A stretch of 64,000 nucleotides of DNA from Cytophagales bacterium (lineage in GTDB: Bacteria > Bacteroidota > Bacteroidia > Cytophagales > 172606-1): assembly GCA_030446715.1 (NCBI GenBank), contig JAUJMU010000017.1:26418-90417 (forward strand), read 5' to 3'. The translations under genes and the position numbers were made by a program. Shown piece after piece: positions 10,851-20,608 of the stretch (position 1 is its first letter; each line of letters begins with the position of its first letter). Below the pieces are notes generated by a model. It saw only the letters and a program-made list of their open reading frames with translations. It did no database searches and was not told where the DNA came from.

Positions 10851-11354
10851 TTAAGCTGCTTTTAAGTGTGCATTATAGATGCCAGCAATCAAAGTAAAGC
10901 GTAAAGCAAAACGGGAATGATTACGATAGCGGTACCCGAGAAGTTTGAATATTTTGAGTTTACCAATCACGTGTTCGTTTCCAATGCGTTCACGGGCCAG
11001 TTGGCGATTGTGTCTTTTCTGCTGTTTGGTGAGCTTTTTGAGTTTAGTGTTCTTTTGTGGCAATTCCGGGTTGGGGTGCAAACGCTTTACGCCTAAGTAG
11101 CCTGAATCGGTTTTGAGTTTGATTTGAGGATGAATCCTGAGCTTGCTTTGCTTGTAGAGTTTGAAGTCATGACAAGCCCCTGGAGCAAAATCAAGACAGA
11201 TTACCTCTTTGGTATGGGCATTGACGACTACTTGGGTTTTGTTGACAAATCGCTTCTTTTTGCCTGAGTAGCTGCGTTTGCGCTTGGCAGAGCCCTTAAT
11301 CTTTCGACCCTTTCGGACTTTTTTCGGGTCTTGCCGTCGGCGTTCCGGTAGCAT
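10851..11354 (-). CDS. IS5-family transposase, DDE part (ORF B)
   Basis: RSYSGKKKRFVNKTQVVVNAHTKEVICLDFAPGACHDFKLYK...RERIGNEHVIGKLKIFKLLGYRYRN; overlaps ORF A in another frame around an A6 run. Confidence 0.8.
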   Translation of the reverse strand: MLPERRRQDPKKVRKGRKIKGSAKRKRSYSGKKKRFVNKTQVVVNAHTKEVICLDFAPGACHDFKLYKQSKLRIHPQIKLKTDSGYLGVKRLHPNPELPQKNTKLKKLTKQQKRHNRQLARERIGNEHVIGKLKIFKLLGYRYRNHSRFALRFTLIAGIYNAHLKAA

Positions 11355-11718
11355 CAGTGAGAATGGTTTGAATCTTGTCAGCCGACAGGAGCACTTTTTT
11401 GCCCGGCAAGTTGAAGTAGCCCGACTGGATCAAAATGCTTTCGATCTTTGCTACGGTGCGTTGTACGTTTGATTCGTCCAAACCATAATCGGTGCCGATG
11501 TGAAACAGGGTACGGTACTCCCGATAGTACTCAGGCGCCATCAGAATCTGGTCCCCGATACTCAGATGAGCCGTGCGACCCTCTTTCTTCTTGCGTTTTT
11601 GCTCATGTTCGCTTACCAACTTGACCATTACCTGGAAAACATCCTTATTTACACCAGTGTAGCGTTTGAACTTGGTCTTCGGGAGTTTCGATAGAACAGC
11701 GTACTTCTTGATTTCCAT
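11296..11718 (-). CDS. IS5-family transposase, N-terminal HTH part (ORF A)
   Basis: MEIKKYAVLSKLPKTKFKRYTGVNKDVFQVMV...YREYRTLFHIGTDYGLDESNVQRTVAKIE...ILTDATGTPTARPEK. Confidence 0.8.
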   Translation of the reverse strand: MEIKKYAVLSKLPKTKFKRYTGVNKDVFQVMVKLVSEHEQKRKKKEGRTAHLSIGDQILMAPEYYREYRTLFHIGTDYGLDESNVQRTVAKIESILIQSGYFNLPGKKVLLSADKIQTILTDATGTPTARPEKSPKGSKD

Positions 11719-11829
11719 CCCATCAATTTACCCCTATTCTCCCTATCTTTTCACTTCCGCAAGAAGTATACCATAAAAATGCCTGGCGGAGCCATTCGGG
11801 TTGACTGCGTCAACTGCGTTCGGCTTCTT

Positions 11830-11980
11830 CTGATGGCGCGAAGCTGTGCTTCGTGCCTTTTTTATTCCTGCCGCCTCCGGCGGAACCGGCTACGGGTGAA
11901 CCTGTTGCCGGCAGCAAGCAGCTATAAGCACAACAGAGGTTGCAAAACAGGCGGCACGAAGCAAAGCTTCGCGCCATCAG
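11830..11980. repeat. TIR/hairpin repeat element, full copy (151 bp)
   Basis: CTGATGGCGCGAAGCTGTGCTTCGTGCC ... GGCACGAAGCAAAGCTTCGCGCCATCAG (27/28 inverted match) with internal hairpins CCGCC-TCC-GGCGG and CCGGC...GCCGG. Confidence 0.85.
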
Positions 11981-12138
11981 GGATTGGAGACGGGAGATTT
12001 TAGACTTTTTCGCTCAGCCGGATCGGGTAATCCATTAAGGCGTTAACATTTTTTAACACACTTGCCGGCATCACCTGAATGATTAGCCCTTATCTTGAGG
12101 AGCCGTCTGATCAATTTCTAAATTCAGGTGTGTATTTC

Positions 12139-14791
12139 ATGAAGCTAATCCCTCTCTTGCTCCTCCTGCTGGTGTTTCCTCCGGCTGACGCTCAGACCCA
12201 CATTACCTTGTCGGGCAAAGTCACCGACAAAACCACGGGTGCAGCCCTGCCTTACGCCCCGATCCGGCTAGCCGGTACCAGCATCGGCACCACAAGCAAC
12301 CAGACCGGCGGTTTTATTTTCCGGATTCCGGCTGGCACACCGGGCCGGGTAGTGTCCTTTTCCTATTTAGGCTACCAATCAGTCGAATTAAATTGGCAAA
12401 ACAGGGATCAGCACGGACTGGCCATTGCCCTGGAGCCAAAGCCGGTAGATTTGCAGGAGGTGACCGTCAGACCTCCGGATCCGTTGCAGATCGTGATCCG
12501 CAGTCTTGAAAAAGTGGCCCGGAATTACCCTTCTGAACCCTACAAAGCCGAGGGTTTTCAACGGGAATACGTAACCGCTGACCGCTCCGTTATTCAGTTA
12601 CTGGAAGTCGCTTTCCGGTCCGTCGGAGCGGGTCAGTCGCAGTCAACCACTATCCTTGACGCCCGTTACCTGGAAGACAAAAAGGTAAAAGCCCCGCTCT
12701 GGAGTCCCTCAAGAGGAGGCTTTTACACCTTTGGCTGGACAAACATTTCGGGAACAGAATTACCCGATCCGAAGATGTTTCTGGGCATCACGCCCAAAAA
12801 AAAAAGTGATCTGGCCCGGTATTACACCTTCGACTTCAGGCAAATGAGCATTCTGGATTCGAAAGAGGTGTACGTGATTGACTTTGATCAGAAAAAGCAG
12901 GTGAGAAAACCCCTGCTGAAGGGCACCATCTATATTGATGCTGAGTCAGATGCCATCGTCAGACTGGAGCACCAGGTGAGTCCGCGCGGTTTACGCTTTC
13001 TCAAGACCCACCAAAGCTGGGGAGGCCAGACGATCAGCCGGTCACCCAAGCGCCTTACGGTTGGGCAGGACCGGTGGGTTACTACCTACCGGCAGTTCGG
13101 TAAAAAGTGGTATCTGAGCAGTCTGGTGATTGATACCGACTTTTCGGCTGCCTTGGTTTTCATGGGTCTGGTCCAGGGCCGCATGGATTCGCTGAAGCTC
13201 CATTCCGAACGCATCGTTACCGCTATCGACACCACAACCACTGCCAGTACGGTAACCGCAGCGGATGGAGGTACTGGTATTGCCGACGTAGGCAATATTC
13301 CAACCCTGCAGAACTTCATCAAAAAGGAATACGAGAACAAGGAATCGGCCTGGGCCAATGTAAACTTCATCCGGTCGGATACCGCCCTAGCGGACGTGGC
13401 CCGCCGCCTCCGGATCAGCAACGGGCAGTGGGAGGCAGAACGGCGCAAGCACCTCACCGGCAAGGCCCTGGCCCGGCAGGTATACACGGCCCGCCAGTTA
13501 ACCGAAGACCTTGCTTACCTGCGGGAAAGCCTGGAAAAGATTCATCCGGGAATCAACTGGTACACCGACAAAAGCAGTCTGGACCGGGCCTTTGACCAGC
13601 TGCAGGGCAAACTGGCCAAGACGACTTCCGAAGCAGACTTTTTCAGGCAGCTCAGTCCCCTGATCGAACAGATTCACTGCAGTCATACCGTATTATACCC
13701 GTCCCTTGCAACGGAGGAATACAATGCCCTCTTCACAAGAGAGTTTCCGCTGGACCTCTGGATAGCGGGTGATACGGCCCTGGTCTGTAAGGATTTCGGA
13801 GGAATCACCCGGGGCTCTGAATTAGTATCCGTCAATGGCCATAACCTGCCGGAGGTCATCCGGCAGATCCGAGCCGCTGTTGCTTCGGACGGATACAACC
13901 AGACCTATAAATCGTTTCTCCTCCGGCAGAGATTTCCCGCACTGTTTGCCCGGTATGTGCAACCGGCGGACACTTTTGAGGTAAAAATCAGGGATCAGAG
14001 CAGGCAGATGCGCACAGTCCGGCTGGCGGGAAGGGAGCGTACTGACTCTGATAGCGGATACGCAACGGCCCGGATCCATGAGCCGCTGCAAACTATGATT
14101 CTGAAAATTCCCTCTCTGGCAACGGATCAGGACTTTCCGGGTTTTCTGGCCGAAACGTTTCGCCGGATTGCTGAGCGACAGATCAGGACTCTGGTGATTG
14201 ATCTGCGCGATAATCAGGGCGGCAGAGATGAATACGGAGCCTTGTTATACGCCTATTTGGCCAGTGAGCCCTTCCGGTACTACAGGCGTATTTCAGTTGC
14301 CACTACGGATACTGCCTTGTTAAACAGATTGTCGGTTGGGGATTTACCCCTGCTGAAGGCAGCCCCCGGTTACCTTGCCGGCATAAGGGAAGCAGATGGA
14401 GGGTATGTTTATACGAACCATTCCGGCCTAGACCTTCAGCAGCCCCGGCCGGATGGCTTCAGCGGGAACCGTATACATCCTCATCAACGGAGGAACCGGT
14501 TCAGCCGCGGCTGAATTTGCCGCTATCGTCCGGAGCAATAAGCGGGGAATCTTTATCGGCCGTGAAGCAGGCGGCGGTTACTACGGAAACTGTAGCCTTG
14601 CCACGCCTGTGCTGACACTGCCACACTCCGGCATCAGGCTGGCTGTTCCCCTGGGCAGGTACGAACTGGCAGTCTCCCCGGGGGAGGCAGCCGGACATGG
14701 TGTAATTCCGGAGCACCAGACGGAAGACCTCCTGCTGGACCGGGACAGGGAGCTTGAAACCTGTTTTGATCTGATCAGGAATACTAAGTAG
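12139..14791 (+). pseudogene. S41 family peptidase with N-terminal carboxypeptidase-regulatory-like domain, frameshift near 14,458
   Basis: Signal peptide, ITLSGKVTDKTTGAALPYAPIRLAGTSIGTTSNQTGGF; later TLVIDLRDNQGGRDEYGALLYAYL and, in the next frame, SAGTVYILINGGTGSAAAEFAAIVRSNKRG. Confidence 0.8.
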
Positions 14792-14895
14792 TTGTTGGTT
14801 ATTAGTTGCTCGTTGTTCGGCAAATAGACGTCTTACAATCAGATTGTTACCAAAAGACCAGTGCCGGATTACTTTTGCCCGGATACTTAAAATCA
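14789..14895 (+). repeat. Intergenic repeat family B, copy 1 (ends in a TAnnTTTG promoter-like box)
   Basis: TAGTTGTTGGTTATTAGTTGCTCGTTGTTCGGCAAATAGACGTCTTACAATC...TTACTTTTGCCCGGAT, alignable over ~100 bp to 37,284-37,385. Confidence 0.65.
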
Positions 14896-14905
14896 GGTAT
14901 AGTCT

Positions 14906-15048
14906 CTGATGGCGCGAAGCGCTAACCGTGCCTTTTTTATTCCTGCCGCCTCCGGCGGAACCGGCTACGGGTGAACTTGTTGCCGGCAGCGATAAGCAAC
15001 CAGAGGTTGCAAAACATGCGGCACGAAGCTAGCGCTTCGCGCCATCAG
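14906..15048. repeat. TIR/hairpin repeat element, full copy (143 bp)
   Basis: CTGATGGCGCGAAGCGCTA ... TAGCGCTTCGCGCCATCAG (19-bp perfect inverted ends); core GAACCGGCTACGGGTGAACTTGTTGCCGGCAG...GCAACCAGAGGTTGC shared with 11830-11980. Confidence 0.85.
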
Positions 15049-15049
15049 A

Positions 15050-15177
15050 CTACCCGGCCACAATGACATTAAGATCACCCTGCGTTATACCCACGTAAGC
15101 AACCGGCAACTCCGCAACGTAAAGCCCGACGGACAAGCTGACGGAGCAGGTGCGCAAAAACTTTCGTCACCTGTACT
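15050..15177 (+). pseudogene. Tyrosine recombinase C-terminal remnant
   Basis: Translation LPGHNDIKITLRYTHVSNRQLRNVKP matches the (L)GH...YTHV catalytic C-terminus of tyrosine recombinases; no upstream domain is present. Confidence 0.6.
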
Positions 15178-15397
15178 GACAATACGTTCTGCGAAGTACG
15201 CATGTTGTATTGCCAAGGCGGCAAGTGCAATTATTACTTCACGTTAATAACTGATTATCAGTGTATTGTATAATATATTATGAGGTCTTGAACAATACAC
15301 TCAAGTTTGTACATTTGCTTTGAACGAGCCAAAAGGTTCTTCTATTCGTGAGTTGTGCGTTATGCAAGGATGTATCGTAAAACAAAAAATCGTGATT

Positions 15398-15749
15398 ATG
15401 GAAAAGCAAACCCAAGACTCAATTACAAAAGCGTATGCTGCCTTCAATACAAGAGACATTGATATAGCGCTTTCAACAATGCATCCGGATGTTCAATGGC
15501 CGAAAGCATTTGAAGGGGTATGTAAGTGGACACAATGAAATAAGGGAATATTGGACAAGACAATGGACAGAAATAAATCCCAAGGTTGAGCCAACCGGGT
15601 TTAATGAAAGGCCGGATGGAACGTTAGAAATCAGTGTTCACCAAATAGTGAAGGATTTACAGGGTAATCTGATGTTTGATGGAACAGTAAAGCACATTTA
15701 CACTTTACAAGACAGTTTGTTACGAAGAATGGATATTGAACTTGTATAA
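15398..15749 (+). pseudogene. SnoaL/NTF2-like protein, frameshift at ~15,515
   Basis: MEKQTQDSITKAYAAFNTRDIDIALSTMHPDVQWPKAFEG joins YVSGHNEIREYWTRQWTEINPKVEP in the next frame at a GGGG run. Confidence 0.7.
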
Positions 15750-15902
15750 ACATCAAGACTGACATCTGTCTATTCAAACGAAGTTGCTAATCAGCATTAA
15801 AATACATCAATGAACATTATAACTTTAATCAGCATTTGTTCAGGGGCTGGACGAACAACAAATCCCCCACCGAATGCCAAGCCCTGATCCGTTATATAAG
15901 CC

Positions 15903-15936
15903 GGACTGGTCCAGGTGTGGACGCTTGGACCAGTCC
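15903..15936 (+). repeat. GTGGAC-tipped hairpin, copy 1
   Basis: GGACTGGTCCAGGTGT-GG-ACGCTTGGACCAGTCC; 16-bp stem with two G-T positions. Confidence 0.75.
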
Positions 15937-16025
15937 TGGCCTACTGCCCTCTCCATCCATCAGCCGGTAAACCACATCCGTATATCGCCGTGCAGCAAAA
16001 TATTTTCTGACAAAGCATAGCAACT

Positions 16026-16047
16026 TAAGATACCGATTGGTATCTTA
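16026..16047. promoter_or_regulatory. Candidate TetR operator 1
   Basis: TAAGATACC-GATT-GGTATCTTA palindrome (9-bp arms) ending 4 bp before the tetR ATG. Confidence 0.75.
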
Positions 16048-16051
16048 GCGC

Positions 16052-16642
16052 ATGCGCAATTCCGAAATCACCCGGGAAAAGATACTGTCCATTGCTGCTT
16101 CCCTCTTTAACACCCAGGGGTTTAAGGCTACTTCGCTGAGTGATATAACGGAAGCCACCGGCTTGACCAAGGGTGCCATTTACCGGCATTTTGCAGACAA
16201 AGAGGAGCTGGAGGAGAGTACGTATGACTTCATGGCCCGGCACATACAGGAAAAGCTGACTCAGGTAATCCGAAGCAATACCAATGCACCGGATAAGCTG
16301 AATGCGATTTGCGGCTTTTTCTTGTCCTACATTCAGAATCCGGTGATCATTGGAGGTTGCCCCATTCTGAATGCGGGGGTTGAATCGGATGACACCAAAC
16401 CCGGGCTGAATAAAAAAGTGTCCGGACTGCTGGATACCCTCCAGACTTCGCTGGAAAAGATCATCCGGAACGGGATCCGGTACGGTCAGCTGAAAGAGAA
16501 TACGGACCCCGTTCTGTTTGCCACCGTGTTCATTGCTTCTCTGGAAGGGGCCGTTCTGATGAGTAAAATCCGGAAGAGCAACAGAGATATCAAACTGGTG
16601 ATCAGCCATCTGCAATCCCGGATCGAACAGATTAAAGCTTAA
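16052..16642 (+). CDS. TetR/AcrR family transcriptional regulator
   Basis: REKILSIAASLFNTQGFKATSLSDITEATGLTKGAIYRHFADKEELEESTYDFM. Confidence 0.92.
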   Translation: MRNSEITREKILSIAASLFNTQGFKATSLSDITEATGLTKGAIYRHFADKEELEESTYDFMARHIQEKLTQVIRSNTNAPDKLNAICGFFLSYIQNPVIIGGCPILNAGVESDDTKPGLNKKVSGLLDTLQTSLEKIIRNGIRYGQLKENTDPVLFATVFIASLEGAVLMSKIRKSNRDIKLVISHLQSRIEQIKA

Positions 16643-16653
16643 AAATTTTATCC

Positions 16654-16676
16654 AGATTGGTACCGATCGGTATCTA
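16654..16676. promoter_or_regulatory. Candidate TetR operator 2
   Basis: AGATTGGTACCGATCGGTATCTA contains the same TACCGATYGGTA core as operator 1, located just before the hydrolase ATG. Confidence 0.7.
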
Positions 16677-16689
16677 AAACTTCCAGTCC

Positions 16690-17541
16690 ATGAAAACGCT
16701 GATGTATCGGTTCATTGGAATTTACCTCAACACTCTTACCCGGATTTCCCCCAAAAACGGCGGGAGAGCCGGCTTCCGGCTTTTTTGCAAGCCCCGCCGG
16801 AGCCCTTTAAAAAAGCATCACCTCGCATTTTTTCAAACCGCGCGGCAAACGGATTTTGACTTCAACGGCACCCCGGTCAGGCTTTACGAATGGGGCAACG
16901 GACCCAGAAAGGTGCTGTTTGTGCACGGCTGGCAAAGCCACTCTTTCCGCTGGCGAAAGTATGTAGAAAGCCTTCCGGCGGAGGAATACACGCTGGTTGC
17001 CTTTGATGCCCCCGGCCACGGACAAAGCGGCGGCGATCAGTTTACGGTGCCTCTGAACGCCTATCTGATCTGGTTGCTGATTGAGCGTTACCAAGGATTC
17101 GATGCGGTGGTAGCGCACTCAATTGGCAGTATTTCGGTATTCTACGCGATGGCCCATTACGATATCCAGACGGTCAGCAAGGTGGTAGCCATGGCCTCTC
17201 CGAGCCGGGCAGCGGAGTTTTTTGCTTTTTACACCGACGCGCTGAAACTCCGGGAGCACACGGTCAGGCAGATAAAACATGAATTTCAATCCCACGTCCG
17301 GCACCAGTTGGAAGGAATCAGTCTCCCGGCTTACGCCGGAAAAGTGACGGTTCCGGGCCTGATCATCCATGACGAAGCAGACCCGGAAACCCCGTACCAG
17401 AATGCGCTTGAACTGCTGGAAAACTGGAAAAACGCCACCCTGATCACCACCCGGGGGCTGGGGCATAATCTGAAATCACCGGCAGTGGCAGAGGTGGTGA
17501 AGGATTATATAGCGGGTGCAAAGACCGGGAAAAACAATTGA
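16690..17541 (+). CDS. Alpha/beta hydrolase
   Basis: VLFVHGWQSHSFRWRKYVESL...VAFDAPGHGQSGG...VVAHSIGSISV...LIIHDEADPETPY. Confidence 0.9.
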   Translation: MKTLMYRFIGIYLNTLTRISPKNGGRAGFRLFCKPRRSPLKKHHLAFFQTARQTDFDFNGTPVRLYEWGNGPRKVLFVHGWQSHSFRWRKYVESLPAEEYTLVAFDAPGHGQSGGDQFTVPLNAYLIWLLIERYQGFDAVVAHSIGSISVFYAMAHYDIQTVSKVVAMASPSRAAEFFAFYTDALKLREHTVRQIKHEFQSHVRHQLEGISLPAYAGKVTVPGLIIHDEADPETPYQNALELLENWKNATLITTRGLGHNLKSPAVAEVVKDYIAGAKTGKNN

Positions 17542-17620
17542 CGGGCACTTGAGAAAAACTCATTTGTGCTGGAAGAGAAAAACGAACCGGTTCCGGATAC
17601 CCGCTGATTCAGGCTCCTTC

Positions 17621-17648
17621 CTGATTGGAGTGTGGACACTCCAATCAG
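17621..17648. repeat. GTGGAC-tipped hairpin, copy 2
   Basis: CTGATTGGAGTGT-GG-ACACTCCAATCAG, perfect 13-bp arms. Confidence 0.8.
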
Positions 17649-17684
17649 AACCAGTGACAACAACTCTGTCTGATTCCTGCAAGG

Positions 17685-17726
17685 GTACCTACTGGGTCAA
17701 GCGTGGACGCTTGACCCAGTAGGTAC
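17685..17726. repeat. GTGGAC-tipped hairpin, copy 3
   Basis: GTACCTACTGGGTCAAGCGT-GG-ACGCTTGACCCAGTAGGTAC, perfect 20-bp arms. Confidence 0.85.
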
Positions 17727-17767
17727 AAACCCAAGCTAAGCCACGTCAGCCCCACGCAGCCCTTGCC

Positions 17768-20194
17768 TTAATCCCCCTTCAGGTTTTTGACCGGCTTCAT
17801 CAGGGCGGCGCGGATGGACTGGTAGCTGATTGTGAGCAGGGCGATGATCACCGCCGTCAGGCCGGCCAACAAGAATACTTCCGGACTCAGATCCGTCTTG
17901 TAGACGTAATCCTCCAGCCATTTTTTCATCAGGTACCAGCCGATGGGCACTGCAATCGCAAAGGAGATCAGCACCAGTTTGAGGAAGTTGAGCGACAGCA
18001 GGGCCAGAATGCTCTTTACCGATGCCCCCAGCACCAGCCGGATGCTGATTTCCTTGCCGCGCTGCTCCACCATAAACGCCGACAGGGCAAACAGACCAAG
18101 GCACGCCACCACTATCGCCAGTACCGCGAAGGTGGAGAAGACCCGTCCCATGCGCAGTACGTCCTTGTACATCACCGCAAACTTCTCGTCGAGGAAACTG
18201 TAGCGGATCGGCTGATCGGGAGAAAACGTTTTCCAAAGATCCGTCACCGAGGCCAGCAACCCGGGCGGGTCCGCCGTATTCACTTTCAGGGAGATGATGG
18301 ACGGGCTGTGTCCCAGGGTCAGGCAGAGCGGCCGGATTTCTTCCTTCATGGAAGAATAGTGAAAATCTTCCACCACGCCGATGATCGTGTAGGGCTGCCA
18401 GTTCTGGATGCGCTTGCCTACCGGATTGTCGAGCCCCAGTTCCTTTGCCATGGCCTGATTGATGATCACGGCGGCAGAGTCGGTTGGCATTTCGGGGGAA
18501 AAATTGCGGCCGGCCACCAGCTTTATGCCCAGGGTCCGGAGGTAGTCGTGATCTATTCTCCACATCTGGCCGCCAACGCCCTTCTCCTCCTGCGATTTAC
18601 CCTCAATGAAGAAAGTATTTCCGTTCCGTTTGGTGCCCTTTACCGGCAGATAATCACCGATACTGGCGTGTTTGATGCCCGACAACTGAACCAGCTCCTT
18701 TTTGAAGGAATGTACTTTGTCGCCCATGGTATTGGCACCGTGCAGCAGTATTATCCGGTCTTTGTCAAAGCCAACCTTTTTATTGAGAATATAGCCCATC
18801 TGCCGGTAAATGATAAATGTGCCAATGATCAGGACAATGGAAGTGGTAAACTGAAACACCACCAGGGCACTGCGCATGGACGATTTTTTGCTTCCTAGGG
18901 CGAGTCTTCCCTTCAGTACGTTGATTGGTTTGAAGGAAGAAAGATAAAATGCCGGGTACAGACCCGCCAGTAAGCCGGTCACCGCAGCCCCGGCCGTCAT
19001 CAGTGGCAACAGCCACCACTCATTCAGCGGGATCGTCAGCGATTTGGAGGCGAGGTCGTTGAAAAGCGGCAAAAACAGCCACGCCAGCAGCATACCCAGC
19101 GCAAAAGAAAGGAAGCTGAACAGCAGAGACTCAGCCAGAAACTGCGTGACAAGGCTCTGGCGGTCACAGCCAACGGCCTTGCGCAGGCCTACTTCCACGG
19201 CCCGGTTGGCCGATCTGGCCGTGGAAAGGTTTACGAAATTGATACAGGCCAGAATCATAATGAACGCCGCAATGCCGCCGAAAAGCCATACCAGCCGGAT
19301 GTCTCCGCGGGATAAGCCATCCTCAAAAATATCGTTTGATTTCAGGTAAATATCCTTTACCGGCTGCAGATCAAAGTGCAGTTTACTTACCATGTTACCC
19401 GCATCCACGTTGCCGGCCTGCCGCTCAGCGGGCACCAGGTATTTTTTGGTGATTTCGTCCAGCAGGTTGGAGAGCCGGCCGGCATCCGTGCCGGGCTTCA
19501 GCCGCACATACGTAAAATAATTCTGGGCCCGCCAGTAGGTCTGCTCCCCTTCCCAGAGCTCCCGGCCCCTCATGGTGATCAGAAAGTCGTAGTTCAGGTG
19601 CGAATTGGCGGGAAAATTTTCCATAACGCCTCCGATGGTGAGCGGCTGCTTCAGGTCGTTGTTCAGGTACATTACCTTGCCCACCGGGTTCTGGCCGGGA
19701 AAATATTTCTCCGCTTTGCGCTGCGAAATAACAATGGAATTGGGAGCATCCAGGGCATGCCGGGCGTCGCCGTACACCATCGGGGTACCCAGAATGTCGA
19801 GCACCTCCTGATCCGCGTAGGCAAAGCCCTCTTCGTAGGCACTCTCCTTCCGGTCAGCCGGTCTGATCTGATTGCTGCCGGCTCCGAACAATTCGCCGGC
19901 ATTGATGCGGCCCACCTTTTCCACCTCGGGGTATTCTTCCTTCAGCACCCCGGCAAACGGGGCGGGGAAGTAAACGCTTTTCAGCAGATCTCCATCCTCC
20001 TTATATTCTGCCACTACCCGGTAGATTTGGTCAGCGTCCGGGTAATGGCGGTCGTAACTCAGCTCGTCGCGGATAAACAGGGAAATCAGCAGGCAGGCGG
20101 CAATGCCCAGGGCAAAGCCTCCCATTTTGATCGAAGAACACATCGGTTGCTTGAGCAGTCTGCGCCAGGCGATGGTCAGGTAGTTACGAAGCAT
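17768..20194 (-). CDS. ABC transporter permease, MacB/FtsX type
   Basis: MLRNYLTIAWRRLLKQPMCSSIKMGGFALGIAACLLISLFIRDELSYDRHYPDADQIYRVV... repeated FtsX-type TM segments; start chosen at MLRNYLTIAW. Confidence 0.9.
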   Translation of the reverse strand: MLRNYLTIAWRRLLKQPMCSSIKMGGFALGIAACLLISLFIRDELSYDRHYPDADQIYRVVAEYKEDGDLLKSVYFPAPFAGVLKEEYPEVEKVGRINAGELFGAGSNQIRPADRKESAYEEGFAYADQEVLDILGTPMVYGDARHALDAPNSIVISQRKAEKYFPGQNPVGKVMYLNNDLKQPLTIGGVMENFPANSHLNYDFLITMRGRELWEGEQTYWRAQNYFTYVRLKPGTDAGRLSNLLDEITKKYLVPAERQAGNVDAGNMVSKLHFDLQPVKDIYLKSNDIFEDGLSRGDIRLVWLFGGIAAFIMILACINFVNLSTARSANRAVEVGLRKAVGCDRQSLVTQFLAESLLFSFLSFALGMLLAWLFLPLFNDLASKSLTIPLNEWWLLPLMTAGAAVTGLLAGLYPAFYLSSFKPINVLKGRLALGSKKSSMRSALVVFQFTTSIVLIIGTFIIYRQMGYILNKKVGFDKDRIILLHGANTMGDKVHSFKKELVQLSGIKHASIGDYLPVKGTKRNGNTFFIEGKSQEEKGVGGQMWRIDHDYLRTLGIKLVAGRNFSPEMPTDSAAVIINQAMAKELGLDNPVGKRIQNWQPYTIIGVVEDFHYSSMKEEIRPLCLTLGHSPSIISLKVNTADPPGLLASVTDLWKTFSPDQPIRYSFLDEKFAVMYKDVLRMGRVFSTFAVLAIVVACLGLFALSAFMVEQRGKEISIRLVLGASVKSILALLSLNFLKLVLISFAIAVPIGWYLMKKWLEDYVYKTDLSPEVFLLAGLTAVIIALLTISYQSIRAALMKPVKNLKGD

Positions 20195-20608
20195 GGGTTG
20201 AGTGTAAAAGGTTAAGGTGTTTTGTGTGTGCAAAAATGTGATTGCCAGCGGTGTAACCGCTACCGGCCGGCGCCGCGAATATTTTACCAATGCGCCTTTA
20301 CCGGAACTACAATACCGGTGCCAAACGGAATTAATGCCTCCTCAGGTGCAGAAGGACATATTTGCGTACAGCCATTGTCCGCAACCGGACAGCAGCCGGA
20401 CAGTAAGGAACTTCTGGTATATCCATCTTCAGGATACTTTTTCGGAGCGAGTGCTGATTGTTAAATAAAAACCAATCTGTTTACAATTTTTTATAAACAG
20501 GTGCAGTTCTTTTTGTAAATTCAGGCGCAGCTCTTCCGCGTTACGGACCAATCCGCGATTTTCTATACCGGAAATTCATCCCGGGGTAGGCAACCAGTAC
20601 CCGATTTA

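Larger units (their letters stand above)
10832..11769 (-). mobile_element. IS5-family-like insertion sequence (~0.94 kb) with inverted-repeat ends
   Basis: Imperfect terminal inverted repeats ACTTCTTGCGAAAGTAAA (left) and ACTTCTTGCGGAAGTGAA (reverse complement of right end) bracket two transposase ORFs. Confidence 0.75.

Noticed and set aside
11779-12003. 74-aa ORF MPGGAIRVDCVNCVRLLLMARSCASCLFYSC...
   Set aside because: Spurious translation through the hairpin repeat; similar 'MARSxASC' peptides arise from the other copies and strand.
15343-15900. Integron cassette interpretation of the NTF2-like gene (GTTATGC motif after a recombinase remnant)
   Set aside because: No matching complementary attC half or folded site found by eye; kept only as a question within the scar-stack finding.
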